Source: Trichostrongylus colubriformis
Lineage: Eukaryota > Nematoda > Chromadorea > Rhabditida > Trichostrongylidae
Assembly: GCA_963978905.1 (NCBI GenBank)
Contig: OZ022261.1
Location: forward strand, 35,262,102 to 35,326,101
Direction of reading: 5' to 3'
Length of the DNA: 64,000 bases
This document shows, in pieces, positions 33,093-45,900 of this stretch. The notes under the pieces were generated by a model. That model was not told the origin of the DNA, searched no databases, and saw only the letters and a program-made list of their open reading frames with translations. The first letter of the stretch is position 1, and each line of letters opens with the position of its first letter. The translations under genes were made by a program, and so were the position numbers.

Positions 33093-36000
33093 ATGAGGTT
33101 AACTACGGGACACTATGTGTTCCTTGGATTATTTGCCATTACACAATGTGTGGTGATATTTTTATTATTCACACTAACTGGTGTTAATTATTATCGTATG
33201 AAACGGATTCACAATCTTATTAATGGGGCCTTCTTGATGATGCTGGGATCGATGTTCATATGGAGGCGAGTCACAACGGCATTGAAGTGAGTTGTAAATT
33301 TAAATGCATTACAAAACTTCTCAATAAATATACATAGTTAATAAATACTACACGGTGAAAGAAAATGGCAAATGAATTTGAAAAATGTTATCTCCGCTAA
33401 AATAAAAGCAATGATAGTGAACGGGGGTGTATTTATGGACAACACAACCACTGTAAATAAGTGAAGTCTCTTGATATAAAGAAAAGGTTTCTTCAGGGAA
33501 CTGATCTCATCCCACGTGGGTGAGAACAATGAACGTCGAAATAGGCGTGCATGTGGAGTCATAATTTCTGGGTTGACCACATGTTAGGGGGGGGGGGGGT
33601 ACATGAAGGCCATTAGACGAAATATGCACGTTTCGCACGTATTTCATTAAAGTCGTCGGTATTCCTTTTTTTAGAGATACACGTCGGAATGCGCTTTCGT
33701 CAAACGGAATCACGCGAATATCATTAAATTGAAAAGTTTTGAAAAAAGTGGAATACCATTAATCAACCGCATTGAAAAGTGACGTACATGGGAAAACTTG
33801 ACACGACACATTAATGTGGGGCCGGTCCCGTTGCTCACCTTTCGGCATTTATCGATTAACTTCCATGGGTGGGTTAGTCATTTGATCTACATTTATGGTT
33901 CTTGAGTGTTCATAATTCGATCACTGCCTTTTCCTTCTCTCACTCCAAACACTTGCGCTTCTAAGGGTCCGATCTCCGACATCCGCGTTTTTCTGAGCCT
34001 CTTGCTCTAGGACATTGTGAAAAAGTAAATTTATACAAATAAAACTTTACTGCGAAAATCCTTCGTTAAACATTGTTATTATTACGTTTTTATTACTATT
34101 ACTGTTTTATCTGTCATTTTATTTTTACCTTACTTATTTTTATTCACCTCGCATATAGGAGCCCTTGTCTTCCATTTCGAAGTCTTGCAACGATTGCTTC
34201 TTCTCTTATAGAGCTTGGTAAACTCTGAAATGATATTGATGGTCATTTTTTTTCTGTTCAGTATTGATTTTTAAAAGATATTTTCAGTCATTTGGATCCG
34301 GATCATATCACACCAGCTCGACTACGATGGCGAACCATTTGTCTTCAGGATGTTGCACGAGCATCACTTCTCATTATGCTTGTACTGTCACAGTTTTCAA
34401 TGGTATTCTATTTCGTTTTTCTCGGTAAGTTTTTTTTTTAAACATTGAATCGTCGTGATCTACGATCAATACCTCGTCTTTTCCTGCAGGCGCTGAACCT
34501 CATATTCTCGCCCAGATAAGTCTCGTTGGATTGGCAGCCTATTTACATGTGATAGTATTTCTGGTCATTGCAGAATCCGTTCATTTTGTTAGCACGGTCT
34601 CCTTAAAATACGGTGTTTTTGAGTCATTAAACAGGTACATCTACCCATTCCTTGAATTTTATGTTGTTTTGTGATTTTCAAGTTTTATCATTTCAAGGTA
34701 TATAGTAAATAATCGTCATACCTACACATTTCTCTCCTTGTGTTGCGCTATATTATTCATTCTTGGAGGTCTCTATACCACGATCACCGATCCGGTTTAC
34801 ACGCGGGTGACGATTCCTTTGAAGGTGAATTTACGATTGTTTTTCTTGTTTTTATGACCTTCAAGAGTAACAGCAAAGAACACTTTGCAGAATATTTAGC
34901 GGTCACATTCTTGCCGCATTCTTTGCGGCGTTTATGCTAGTAAAAATACTTTTGGAATTTACAGGCCTTGAAAGCTTTATTGATTGAATTTATAGGGTTA
35001 CTGCAAGTATCAGAAAATATCTTATTGAACGTTCACTGTGTATGTGCCGAAATCGGTGTTTGATCTTTCTAATCCCATGCCGTTTTGTGTGCGCTATATG
35101 AAAAATGGACGAATCTTGCGCAGGCATTCGTACACTGATATTTGTTCAATCTATTTTCCATGTCTCTTCCGCTGCGGGATTTCGAACCGGTCATTCACGA
35201 TGCTACATTGCGCGTTTTAGATTGTGGGACTGATTTGCGAACTGTTCTTAACCCTGAGTTATATGTACTACCCTTCTACTGGGCTTGTAATTTTGTTAGA
35301 TCGAGTGGGGATAATAGGACTGTGTGTTGTGGTGCAATATTGTGTACTGCGTTCTTCATCAATTTCACATAATACCATACAGAAAACGTCTATACAGTCA
35401 ATTAAGTATGGGCAACTTCTTCCTATAAAAGTGAAGCTTTTTATGTGGAGGGCGAGGGACGGTATTTTGCCCAAGTCTAGGGTAAGCAGCTCTGGGGCGG
35501 GTGTGTGGCGATTGGTCGGTTATCGCTTCGCGGCATCGCGTTCGCGTCGCTGTCAGTACGACTTGCCGCAGTTGTTTGGAATTCCTCTCGAGACGCAATG
35601 GGCTGACACCGTGGCGATCTTCAAACCTCGCTGGTGGGAAGCTTTGGAAGTTCGCCTCTGTTGCGGTTGTTGCGTATCAACAGATAAAACTATAAGCAAC
35701 TTGCACTCGGCTCGCCACTCGCACCGAGAGGCCGCGCGAAATTCGACTAATCGCCACACACCTCTCCTGGGCAGGTGAATTAGTCTTACAAGCAAGAAGG
35801 TCAGTCACTCGATTCCCTTCCTTGCCTAGGCTTGAGTCGAATTTTACATATTCCTATGTAAAGGCTCTCTGTATATGAAAGACCGGTAGGGGCAAGGAAA
35901 AAGTGAGACTGGGAATAAATGTTCTCTAAAACAAACCTTCTACTTCAGAAAAGGTGATGTGTAGCGAAACATTGAAAAGGGAGGATTGGGATCTTATCAC

Positions 36001-39000
36001 GATTCCGCAGCATGGTGTGTCGTTCTGCAGTTCATCAGCCGGGCGAGTTGCCGGCGAGGGCGGGACGATGTCCTTGGCTTGCTGATTTAGCCTCTCCTCC
36101 CGACTGTACTCTACCACGACTAGTGACGCAGAGGAGTGCGAGAGAGAAGGAAGGTTTCGGGTTCCTATTTCTCGGGTTTTTCGCCATTTCTTTTCGTTCT
36201 TTCTCTTCTGTTACATTAGTGAGCATCCCTAGTTTCAAATTCCACGATCTGTCAAATTTACCCTCCCAGTGTCTTAAGGGAAGACGAATTGATATGTTTT
36301 TCAAAAACATACTTAGTATGTAATACTGCGACACATTACTCGTTGCCCCTTTTTGCTTTGCTTTAGGACAGCACCATCATCAGTTTTTATGGAGAAAGTA
36401 GTTCATTTCACCGATCAACTCATGAGAGCTCAGCGCAGGATTTGAGGAACACTCGTCAGTATCGAGAAAATTGAAGTGAAATTGAACTTCTTGTGCATTT
36501 TCCCTCGTGCTTTTCCTGCTTCACAGCACTTCTCATTGACTAGCCCAGGAGCACTTCACACTCCTGGTTGCGCTTATAGCATTAATCAGTGAAAAAGCTT
36601 TAGAAACGAGAAATTTCTGATTCCCCACTTATCTAAAGTTCAAAGTCCTACCTCCGCTAATGATCGAAGATCAGGCCCGCGGTATCATCGGGCAAGACAT
36701 CTAAGATCGAGTGGTTTGGCTATTTCACGTCACTTTACCCAATGGAAGTGTCTTTTCCTGTTGATTAAAAAAGCATGATGTGAAGACGGGGAACTCCATG
36801 CATTTTATTCAAATATCATATTGGCTCACAAATGGTTGAATTTCTATATGAATAACAAGAAATAAATGAATTTCTTCATCAATTCAATTTTCTTTTGATA
36901 TTTTTCAAACTTTTACTCACATCTTCTTAGAAATTACAACATGGTGAGCTGCGGGTGGCTCTCCTGTCGGATCTTCATATTGGTCCAACCGTTGGTCAAA
37001 AAAGAATGGAGAAGATTGCACGGCTCACAAACGAACTGAATCCAGGTTGTGCATTTCGGCTAATACTGATTATTGCCATTAAACTTTCTTATGATGTACT
37101 TGTAAAAAGAGTTTTATTCAAAGGGCAGTAGTTGCAAGGGCAAATCAGTGGGGTCAATAATTGTCATTTGTAATCGGCTACCATTGTGGTTCCACTGGAC
37201 ATGTTACGCGCAGCGGCTGTGATGCGTTGCGGTCGCCCACGAGCGTGTCATGCAATCGATTGAGGCATTTCTTGTCAGTCACAGCAATATTTTATCAATA
37301 TGTCAGCGTGTCCTCCGTCACTCTTTCTTATTTATTAAGAAAAGTCTGTAGATTGAACTGATTCACTTGTATTTCGAGTGATATTTCAGACGTTATCGCA
37401 ATTGCTGGCGATTTGGCAGATGGTTATGTGAGGGATTTCGCAGCTGCAGCCAATCCTCTCTGCTCATTGAAGGCCAAATATGGAGTCTACTTTGCAACGG
37501 GTAATTCTTCAAACCATTATATCCTCCCCTTTATTTTGCCAATCTCTTATCGCATGAAAAGATTTACTGCAGGAAATCACGAGTATATGCACGGGAATGT
37601 CGAAGAATGGTTTACATATTTGGAGAACTGTAATATAACTATACTCCATAATTCCTACAAACGATTTGTGACCAGTAAAGCAGACCGAATATGCATGGCC
37701 GGTGCTGATGACCTGTATGCAGCCAAAGCTCAGTAAGTAGTTCTCCTTGACATGATTATAAGTTTCCGATCCGGCGCTCGGATACAGTAATCCAAAACGA
37801 AGCCGTAAAATCAGATGTGAAGGCGCACACGCACACAATTTCTACTTAAAGGTATTCTCGAGGTTATTTTATGCCCAGATATAGCTAACTAACTAGAAAC
37901 CAGAAACCAAAATTGTTCCTCCACTTGTATATAACGAGAAATTCGCTTCAACTAGACTAAACAACCACTTACGCGTATCCGCCTAAGCCTAGAGGAAGGG
38001 AACTCCTTCCCCAAGGCTTAGGCTAACATAGGATAGAAAAAAGCCATATTTGCTTCACTGACATAGTTCCTTTGCAAAATTCGAACCCGATTCAGCTGGC
38101 GCTGACTTCTCTACGCCCTAACCGTAGCTGCAGAGGCGCGTTTCTCCATTATCTCCCCATTGCAAAAATGAGTGATAAGAACTTCTGCTGGGATCTCGAT
38201 GATCCGATAACTCGCATATTTGATTACCCTTATACTACCACCCTATGACGCAATTTCGTCTCCACACTTCAATTTTACCGTGAGGACTATTTCAAAAATC
38301 ATCGCGGGGTCAGACACGAGACGGAAGAGTAGTCGACGCTCACTTTTGGAACTGGTCCCGAACGGAAAAGTAGTCGACGCTCACCTTTTGTATGACTGTA
38401 TCCGAGCGGCGGATCGGAAACTTATAATCTTGTGTTCTTCTTGTAATATTCATTTTCTTCACTATTTCCGTATGTGCCATGCAAGGTCTGTGATTGGTGC
38501 CTGGACTGAATCCATCTATCACAGGCGTCTTCGGCATACACAGCTTGAGCTTAAGAGTCCTTGTTTTCTTTTTTTTTTGTGCCGCCGAGAGCAAGGGGGG
38601 TAAAATTGTTGAGGGCTTGCGGCACAGGCCTCGCTTTCATTTTCGGGACTGGTCTCTTCTTTCAAATAGCGGAATGCCTCTGTAATCAATCTGGCACTGT
38701 AAATGTGATGCTTTCAGTTTTCCTGGCCATGCTATGCATCCAGAAAAGGCGGTATCAGGTTGTGAGCTGAACGATACCGTTATTATGCTTGCTCATCAGC
38801 CCAATGCTGCAAAACTAATGCTCAGTCATCCGCTCGTAAGCGAGAAACTCGATCTGATACTATCGGGTAACATTGAAACTTGAAACATTGGTATATCGTT
38901 ATATTTCACACGACATTTTTAGGACACACTCATGGAGGACAGATGTACCTGTTCGTCCCGATAATTTACCTGGCCAACGCTTTTGCGAGGTGATTACTTT

Positions 39001-39479
39001 TGCGTCATTTTAGCTATCTAAGGAGATTGTGAATAATTCAGGAAGTAATAAAATCTGGAGAGCAGGAAAGAAACTTACTCGGAATTCCGAGCAAGCTGGT
39101 CATCTTTCATCTCACTGCCTACATCTAAAGACGCTTGCAGGAGGAGCTGCTGCGGCGCCCCGCACGAGTTGTGCCATTGGTGCGGCGCCGTATCGGCTCC
39201 TTCTGCGCCATTTGAAAGTCAAAAATCGCATAATGTGAAGAAATGGTGGAAATTCCCTACTTAAACCTAAGAATTCTATCTGGCCTGTAGTGCTTATCAA
39301 AGATAGATTCACAGATTGCCAACGTAGCTTTCAAACGTACTATTTTCAGAGGCCTGTACTATCACGAGGCCAGTGGTGCATATGTCTACGTCTCAGCGGG
39401 CGTCAACTACTTCGGACCTCCAATCAAGATGTTCGGCGCGTGTGAAATTATCGACATTGTTCTGAAACCCTCAGCTTGA
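33093..39479 (+). CDS. Transmembrane metallophosphoesterase (TMPPE type)
   Basis: Probable membrane-bound metal-dependent phosphoesterase; substrate unknown. Exons 33093-33286, 34288-34424, 34490-34634, 34698-34824, 36931-37045, 37390-37500, 37573-37732, 38718-38866, 38923-38989 and 39350-39479 join in phase to 444 aa, about the length of vertebrate TMPPE. Five hydrophobic helices occupy roughly residues 8-185 (for example FLGLFAITQCVVIFLLF and SLCCAILFILGGLY). The calcineurin-like domain follows with every metal-binding motif: SDLH (D215, H217), AGDLAD (D247), GNHE (N278, H279), AHQP (H356) and SGHTH (H381, H383). A 2.1-kb intron separates the membrane exons from the catalytic exons. An AATAAA lies 105 nt past the stop. 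The family is clear; a one-to-one relation to a named worm gene is not claimed. Confidence 0.93.
33587..33599. repeat. G13 homopolymer
   Basis: Located in the first intron of the TMPPE gene, on its sense strand. Confidence 0.95.
35500..35762. mobile_element. Foldback MITE related to R2
   Basis: The left end GGTGTGTGGCGATTGGTCGG is mirrored by GACTAATCGCCACACACC at the right. The inner part has GGCATCGCGTTCGCGTCGCT, echoing the GC-rich inner part of R2. It lies in the long TMPPE intron and creates the spurious 184-codon open frame there, which starts at GTG. Confidence 0.65.
35886..36217 (+). repeat. Long dispersed repeat R3, copy B
   Basis: Same orientation and order of blocks as 16752-17068, with comparable divergence. 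It lies in the long TMPPE intron. No terminal inverted repeat was noticed. Confidence 0.8.
37981..38023. repeat. Two-step hairpin
   Basis: A perfect 10-bp outer stem (GCCTAAGCCT / AGGCTTAGGC) and a 6-bp inner stem (GGAAGG / CCTTCC) lie in a TMPPE intron. The motif resembles the inner end of the foldback at 6083-6307, so it may be a solo remnant of that family. Confidence 0.75.
38318..38392 (+). repeat. Short tandem duplication
   Basis: The block ACGGAAGAGTAGTCGACGCT recurs as ACGGAAAAGTAGTCGACGCT about 43 bp later, in a TMPPE intron. Confidence 0.75.
39142..39201. repeat. Short foldback element (R6 type)
   Basis: 18-bp arms, AGGAGCTGCTGCGGCGCC and the complement of GGCGCCGTATCGGCTCCT, lie in the last TMPPE intron. 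Confidence 0.75.
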
Positions 39480-39583
39480 AAATATGCGGTTGCAGTCTAG
39501 GAATAAATTAGTAATAGGCCTGTAAGGATGGTCTGTAAAGATCTTATATAGTTCGGACGCATTTCAGTTGTTTTCAGTGAGAA

Positions 39584-39589
39584 AATAAA
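39584..39589 (+). terminator. Polyadenylation signal of the TMPPE gene
   Basis: AATAAA 105 nt after the TGA stop, the first canonical signal downstream. Confidence 0.65.
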
Positions 39590-40050
39590 GTTTTTTCGCT
39601 CACTCTTGTTGAGTGAGACAAATGACGCATTCGAGATTCTGAAATGCGCACTGGGAGCGACTGGTCCAGGTGCTTTGCAGTGCCTTGAGCTAAGAACGTG
39701 AGATAGCCGAGGGGCAGTGCCAGTAGTTTTAGGTGATAGTGAACAAACATCACGCTGAGCTCTTGTGTTCTTACTCTGAACAGCGACCGAGTGGATCCGT
39801 TTAGCGGCTTACCTTCAGGAGTACTCTGCGTCATCTGGTACCTTCGAGACGGGATCGAGTGTGGTTTGAGTATTCCTCAAGAGAGGCGGGGTCGTTTCAT
39901 GGACTGGAATGGAGGGGGTGGTATTAAGTGGAGGCCGGTCAAGGAATTTCACTGTTTTCTATCTTCTTTCTGAAGAAAGGGTAGAGGTCTAGGCGACGAA
40001 TATCTCTTACTGGAATGTCTGGGATTTTCCTACTTTTAAAACTTCCCCAT

Positions 40051-40270
40051 TCATGTCATCCCAACAGGATGACATCCTGAAAAGAGCTTTTCAGAAAAGC
40101 CAAAGTCTGAATCTAAAAGGTGCCAAGGGATAACTTCATGGTTTTGTGTATTGGATCTTTGGGGCATGTCATGCCAACAAGGATGACATTCTGAGAAAAG
40201 CAACTGAAGTCTGGGTATCAAGAGGTACCAAGGGATAATTAAAAGATTTTCTGCATTGGACCCTTAGGGC
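40051..40270 (+). repeat. Imperfect tandem duplication, about 110-bp unit
   Basis: Unit A has CATGTCATCCCAACAGGATG and GTGCCAAGGGATAACTTCAT. Unit B has CATGTCATGCCAACAAGGAT and GTACCAAGGGATAATTAAAA. Each opens with a GTCATCC..GGATGAC-type mini-hairpin. Confidence 0.75.
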
Positions 40271-40280
40271 AACCTATGGA

Positions 40281-41090
40281 TACGTCTTCTGTAACAGGTG
40301 ACCAGGTAAGTCATTTCAAACGTCATAACGGCTGGATGGAAGCGATGACGTGGCGCATCCCTGCAAAAAATTAAACCAGGCCGAATGCTTCCTTCACTCC
40401 TCTCAAGTTTTAGTCGCGATTTCTTTTTTTTTTCGAAATCGTGCTAGCAACTGAGCATTATATCCAGTACTATTCGGTAACCTCATAGCGGTGGCGGACA
40501 AGCCTGGAGGGTTTTTCAGACTCGATTTGAAATTTTTAATTTTTCAAAAGCATTTGCTACACGAGCGTAATCATTAATCAGCTCATTTAAGCGTAAGAGC
40601 AGCTTAACAAACGATGTAAGCTGTAATTCTATTGAATTGTGCACATCCATAGCTTGCACTACCCATAGAAAGTGTGCGTGGCGTAATCCCGTCACGATCA
40701 ATCATCCTCAGACGAATCTGGGACATAATGCACACATTATTCCAAATATATTTGTTCCCCACTTTTTTGCCGGTCCCTCGGAAACTGAAATTGCGGCTTT
40801 TTTCGACACGCATTGACTGAAACATCGTTCGATTGGATGATCTCCAGCGTCGAAGTCGAGAGTATGCAGGGGGTGTTTTAATGGACCAAAGCAGTAGGTA
40901 GTCAAGCAGGAATCCATGAGCGTTTTATCTACCACAACTGCATCCGCTTAACACTGACTGGAAGTTCTTAATTTCAAAAAAATTGGAGATTTTCATCGGA
41001 TTTGCAGATCAACATCGATTCTAATGATCATGGTGGTGGTGTGGTGAGTTGATTTCAGCAGACAAATTCGGCCTATTCATCGATCCCATC
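40281..41090 (+). repeat. Long dispersed repeat R5, copy A
   Basis: About 800 bp collinear with 59415-60231 in the same orientation. Shared landmarks are TGGCGCATCCC, CTTTTTTGCCGGTCCCTCGG, a T8-rich TTTTTTTCGRCAYGCATTGA and GATCAACATCGATTCT. Some stretches differ greatly, so both copies are old. Confidence 0.75.
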
Positions 41091-41401
41091 CAAACGTAAC
41101 AGTCAGTATCACCAGCCATCAATAAATTCAACAGGTTTGTGAGGTGGGGTGTCGTACTTTCCAATGATTCTTAAACGGAATGCTTGACCCTGTTTGAAGA
41201 TGTCAGATTATTTTCGGTACAGGTCAGTCCGGTTTATCCGTGAACCGCGCGTGCGGCAGCGATGCCGCTCACCGCTGACCCACCCATTCCGTCAATCGAT
41301 AAGAAATTGTATGGCATTAATCAGTGTCTTCTCGTGACTCATTCCACATCCATTCAGAAGCGGTGGAAGCGGTTCGGCCTATGTGATTGCTTGCGATTTC
41401 C

Positions 41402-41569
41402 ATGGAAGCCACTAACGACGAATCAACTTCCAGTCAACCGACCAGACTTGAAAAGTGTGACATGATGCAACACCGATCCAGAATCCAATCCTCGGAACAT
41501 GTTGGGGTTAATAGCGAACCTCATCACTACACCTCAGCTCCATCAGCTGGTCACTGCATTACGGCATAA
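41402..41569 (+). CDS. Unrecognised 55-codon ORF
   Basis: ATG to TAA with a hydrophilic, Ser/Glu/His-rich translation (MEATNDESTSSQPTRLEK, then SSEHVGVNSEPHHY). It could be a small peptide gene, an early exon of the SGSM3 gene running into the next exon via a GCTG|GTCACT donor, or chance. No homologue is recognised. Confidence 0.2.
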   Translation: MEATNDESTSSQPTRLEKCDMMQHRSRIQSSEHVGVNSEPHHYTSAPSAGHCITA

Positions 41570-42377
41570 TAACTATCAATTTTGGTGCTAACGTTTATTG
41601 GACCGGACCTGCGAATCCCTATTTAACTTCATAAAAGTCCGCTATTCGATTTCGGAAGTAAGTATTGACAGCATCGAGGTTACGAGAACATGCAAGGGAT
41701 GGTAAGGTATTCGTAGTAGGAGGGCATTTTTGCATACTACATATTATGTTCTCGAAAACCGTAATATTAAATTTCACAAACGGAAGATCCAAGAGGAAAC
41801 TTGCGACATCTCGTACAATAAAATTTCTCAAGTTTTCAAAAATATCGAGTAATGTCGCAGAGTAGAATTTCAAGCATCATCTTCAGCAATGAAGTGGTCT
41901 AGGTGGGTAAGTATATGTGGCTCATACTCGGACGTATGGAATGTGCTCTAACAATGACGAGTTGAGCGATCGGGAGGAAGGGCGTCTTCCTGGTGATAGC
42001 GACGCTTCGTGCCACTGCACTACATTTGAACGACTACAGTCTCTATAGTTCTGAAGAGCGATTGATTATGTCAGTTATACGGCAGCATCCTTGCTGAACC
42101 CATAACGTACCACATGCAACACATGGTGTCGTACCCAAAACCATTCCTGAGTGGCCAAGTGCGACACATGGTGATGCACCAGTATCAAACCACAATTTTT
42201 TCGTATTTTGAAATTGTATCGCGGTCAAAAGCTGTCGCTACATTTTTCAAATATGGAAAACAACATATGTTTCTGGGACCTTTCCCTTCCGAAAAGTAGC
42301 TAGGATTTTGGCACCACGTTTTTTGACTACCATAGCAAGCAATAGCAAAACAATTGACGGGACAACTGCTCACCTCT

Positions 42378-42531
42378 ACAGATGAGACTTCGGGCTTTAG
42401 CCTTCACAAATCGACGATTTTATGTGACCCCAAAGAATTTGGTCCTGGGTGGCCAAATCCCACGGTGTTGCACATTTTGAAGACCAGAAAAAACGTCTGG
42501 CCATACAAGCATGAACTGGTGAAAATAGCCT
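42378..42531 (+). CDS. Possible upstream exon of the SGSM3 gene
   Basis: Starts after an acceptor CTCTACAG and ends at TCG|GTATGT. The 51 codons (ETSGFSLHKSTILCDPKEFG ... WPYKHELVKIAS) read in phase into the exon bearing the SGSM3 start codon. If used, it would extend that protein N-terminally. The peptide is not recognised and the exon before it was not found. Confidence 0.3.
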
Positions 42532-42931
42532 CGGTATGTTATTTGTCAAAGACATTAACCGAAATCGATATCTGGCACATACGAGAGGATGTGCCAGTGG
42601 GTCTAATGGAGCTGAGCCTATGGAAGGGGGAAAAGCCTCTGGAGACTGCTCTTGCTTATCGACGTCTGGCTGGCTCCAGCTGCTGCGTTGCGTATTTGCG
42701 TCGCGGCATTCAGATGACGATGGGAAAGGGGGTACTTGGTGGGGGATTCATGGTCTCCTGTTGAGTGACGTCAGACCACGCATACATTGCATGCATCCAT
42801 CATTCTGATGTTCTCTGTTGTCATAGTTTTGTATATTCTTTCTTTGAACATACCGTTTTATTTCAATATTTTGCTCCGATTTGAAAACCATTTCAATAAT
42901 CGTGTTTTCACAGGTGTGTGTCGACGATTAT

Positions 42932-45900
42932 ATGGCAAAATATAAGCAAGGTAGGCATTTTATCGTGCTATGCAGATCTATGAAGCTACTGTTGGAGTCG
43001 GGCCTCTCCTGATGCTGTCGTTTGCTGTTCGAACCTGTTGATACACTTCCGCTTCGTTAAAGTCCACAGAATTATACTAATACTGCAGTTACTTAATTAC
43101 CTTATGATAAAGGGAGGTAATAGCGTCATATGGCAAATACGGACTTTAACAATATAGCTATGGCAAATACGTGTGAGTACTGATAAGCTATGATAAATAT
43201 AAGCTGAGTTAATGCAAAAGCTGTTTGGTAGTGTAATGGATTAGAACAGATGCCCGAAAAGCATGAAACGCGGGTTCGAGCCCTTCTGCCACCAAAACCT
43301 TGCCCATAACTCAGCATTCTGGTGATTTTGTCAGTTTTTCAGTTTTTTAGGGAAGAATGCGAAATATGCGGAAAATGTTATTGACGACGACGACGACGAT
43401 TGCATTCCAATCGTGGCACGGAAAGTTTGCGAGACATCAAAAGAAGTGAGAACCACAAATCCTTTTTTTTTCTTGAAGGACTTAACAGTCTCCTTGAGTG
43501 GGAAAGGAGAACGGGGTCATAATCGTTGGGGGGGGGGGGTACCGTTATTCATAGAAATTCTTAGGAATGTCAAAAAGGTCCTGTGCGTAATCTCGGTCTG
43601 CTACAGGCTGAACGGCTGTAGAAAAAGTCTTCTAAAATATAAATTTTCGCATCTGAACTTGGTCATTTCATACTGAATACTGTTTATTACCCACCAAATT
43701 TAGTATTATTGTTATTAAGTGTTACAATTCACTACGCATGAAAAAGGGGGTAATCCTAAGGCTTACATTCCTATTTCATTGCTATGAACACGTATCTGTC
43801 ACGTGATTGGTCCGTCCCATTCTAATCATGAGAACGCAGTTTGCAGGCATCGCGCCAATTTAATGGCTGCATATTTGCTGAAGATCCCTGGGGTTGTAAT
43901 AATTTGAAGTAGTTGTGAAAGTTTCTCCTAAACTACGTGGGATTTATTCAAATATTTACTTTCAATTGTGTTTGATTCAAATTCGGATTAGTTAAAGAGG
44001 TAAGTATTTGTTATAACTATTTGACAAATATTTACTTGGTGGTAACAAGGAGTTGGTTTGGTTTCCGTTTGTGAGTATGACAACCGAGCTAAATGTGACC
44101 CATGATGTAGCCGCTTCTTCTTCTCCCAGGAATAACTGTTAAAACCGATTTCCCTGAAGAAGTAAACAAGTAAACATATTTCAGATCGATCAGCCGATTC
44201 ACGCCTCAACATTCACACTTGATAAGAAGCCGTTTTGTGCCATTAATGCTGACCTCGTGCCCGCGTTCATAGATGATCCAAGGGAATTGTAAGATAACGT
44301 TCGAGATCTATTATTTTTGAAGATCATCTAAATTATTATTTACCGGTTTAAGGTTCTCGCCCCTTACTATTTCTTGCTTCTGTTTTATGCAAAACATGGT
44401 TAGATTTAGGCTTCTTACTGGCTTTATCGTTTTATTTTGCAATTGTAATTGACAGCAATAAGTAACTTTTGAGTGCATTATGGCAATCTGTGTACATGTC
44501 AAAGTTTTTCAGCTTCGATGAATTCGGATTCCGGAAAAAGGACGATGCCCAAAGATCGGCTCCTATTGATGACGAGATCGAGGACAGCGCTCATAGGTAT
44601 GGTGAGACAACTTCCTAATCGAATTGATCAAAAAATTCAATGAAATCAAATCACATTATGGAGCGTCGTAGAAGTAAAGTGAAATTTTCTAAGACCTTCT
44701 CAGCTATTCAGTTGAAGTAATTTTTATTGTATGTTAACTTGGTAGTCAAAAACTAAATTTGGCGCACGATTATTTCAACTCCTAAGATTTCTGTTTCCAC
44801 TTTCTTCTGTGTGTTCGATTGTGTCCACTTCAACGTGTGTGGAGGACTGCGTGTTAGAGGGGTGTGGTCGAAACACATAATGGCGCCAATGACGACTGAC
44901 CTAGACGACTCCCGGATCCTAGAGACATGCGCCTTTGAGTCTCCATGCTCCACCTACTACATCGGAACCTAGCCCATGCCGTGTCATTTAAGGATTGGCC
45001 AAACAGGTCTGCGGATTTTGGGATAAGCGCATCAGAATAATATTCCTTAAAATTCAGAATAAAAGGAAATAAATAATCAAAATGGAGATAATTGTTGCTG
45101 CCACTGACAAACTTTGTGGGCTTGACTTCGCTTTAACATGCTTGGCCTCTGAGCTACAGATTTTTGTACACTTAACTAGTAGTCGATACCATAACACGCG
45201 AACTGAGGGAGATGCCAGATGAAAACACAAAATGGTGAAACGGGTGCTGGAAAGCTGCCTAAAAGTATTTAATAGTTGCAGTAATTTATCTCAGTATCAG
45301 TACAGAAGGCTTGATAAAATGATAATGAGTATGAGTTTGAAGAATCACTCGAATGAAGCGGTAAATATCGAGTTGGGTCAGTTTATATTACTGATATTAT
45401 ATGTTGTGTAAAATAGGTTCAGTAAAATCAAGAACCCATTTGCAAAATCGAAATCTCAAAGGAAGTTGCCGGAAGATAACTCATTCCTGGAATAATATTC
45501 AAACTTTTAATTTTTGGTGTTCAAAGGACTTGAACAAACTTTCAGAATGCGTTTCTTAGCCGCTATCGAATTCGCTCATTCGAACATGAAGGAAGAGCTG
45601 GTGTGGTCAAAGTTGAATGTCGACTCATTGTATACAGAAAAGATTGAAGAACTCATTAAACTTGGAGGTTCGAATATCCTTCCATGGCTTATAGACATGA
45701 TGATTTTTGCGTTTAGTTTAAACATTTGTCTTACTAGTACTATTAGGTTGTTCGGAAAGAAATGCGCGTTGAATTTGTCCATTTTTCTCTCCTACTATAA
45801 AAGATTCTTCAAAACAGTTCGATCTATTAGAAAGAGATTTTTATTGTGCATCTTTTCATATATCTTTGTCTATGTCTACTTGGTTTTTTTCAAAGAAACT

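Larger units (their letters stand above)
39590..42931. other. Interval between the TMPPE and SGSM3 genes, repeats and doubtful exons
   Basis: Contains a diverged 110-bp tandem pair (40051-40270), long repeat R5 copy A (40281-41090), a 55-codon ORF at 41402-41569 (MEATNDESTSSQPT at its start) and a possible 5' exon of the SGSM3 gene at 42378-42531. Nothing else is supported. Confidence 0.5.

Noticed and set aside
35224..35778. 184-codon ORF in the TMPPE intron
   Set aside because: Begins with GTG and is explained by the inverted-repeat element 35500-35762 and flanking intron sequence.
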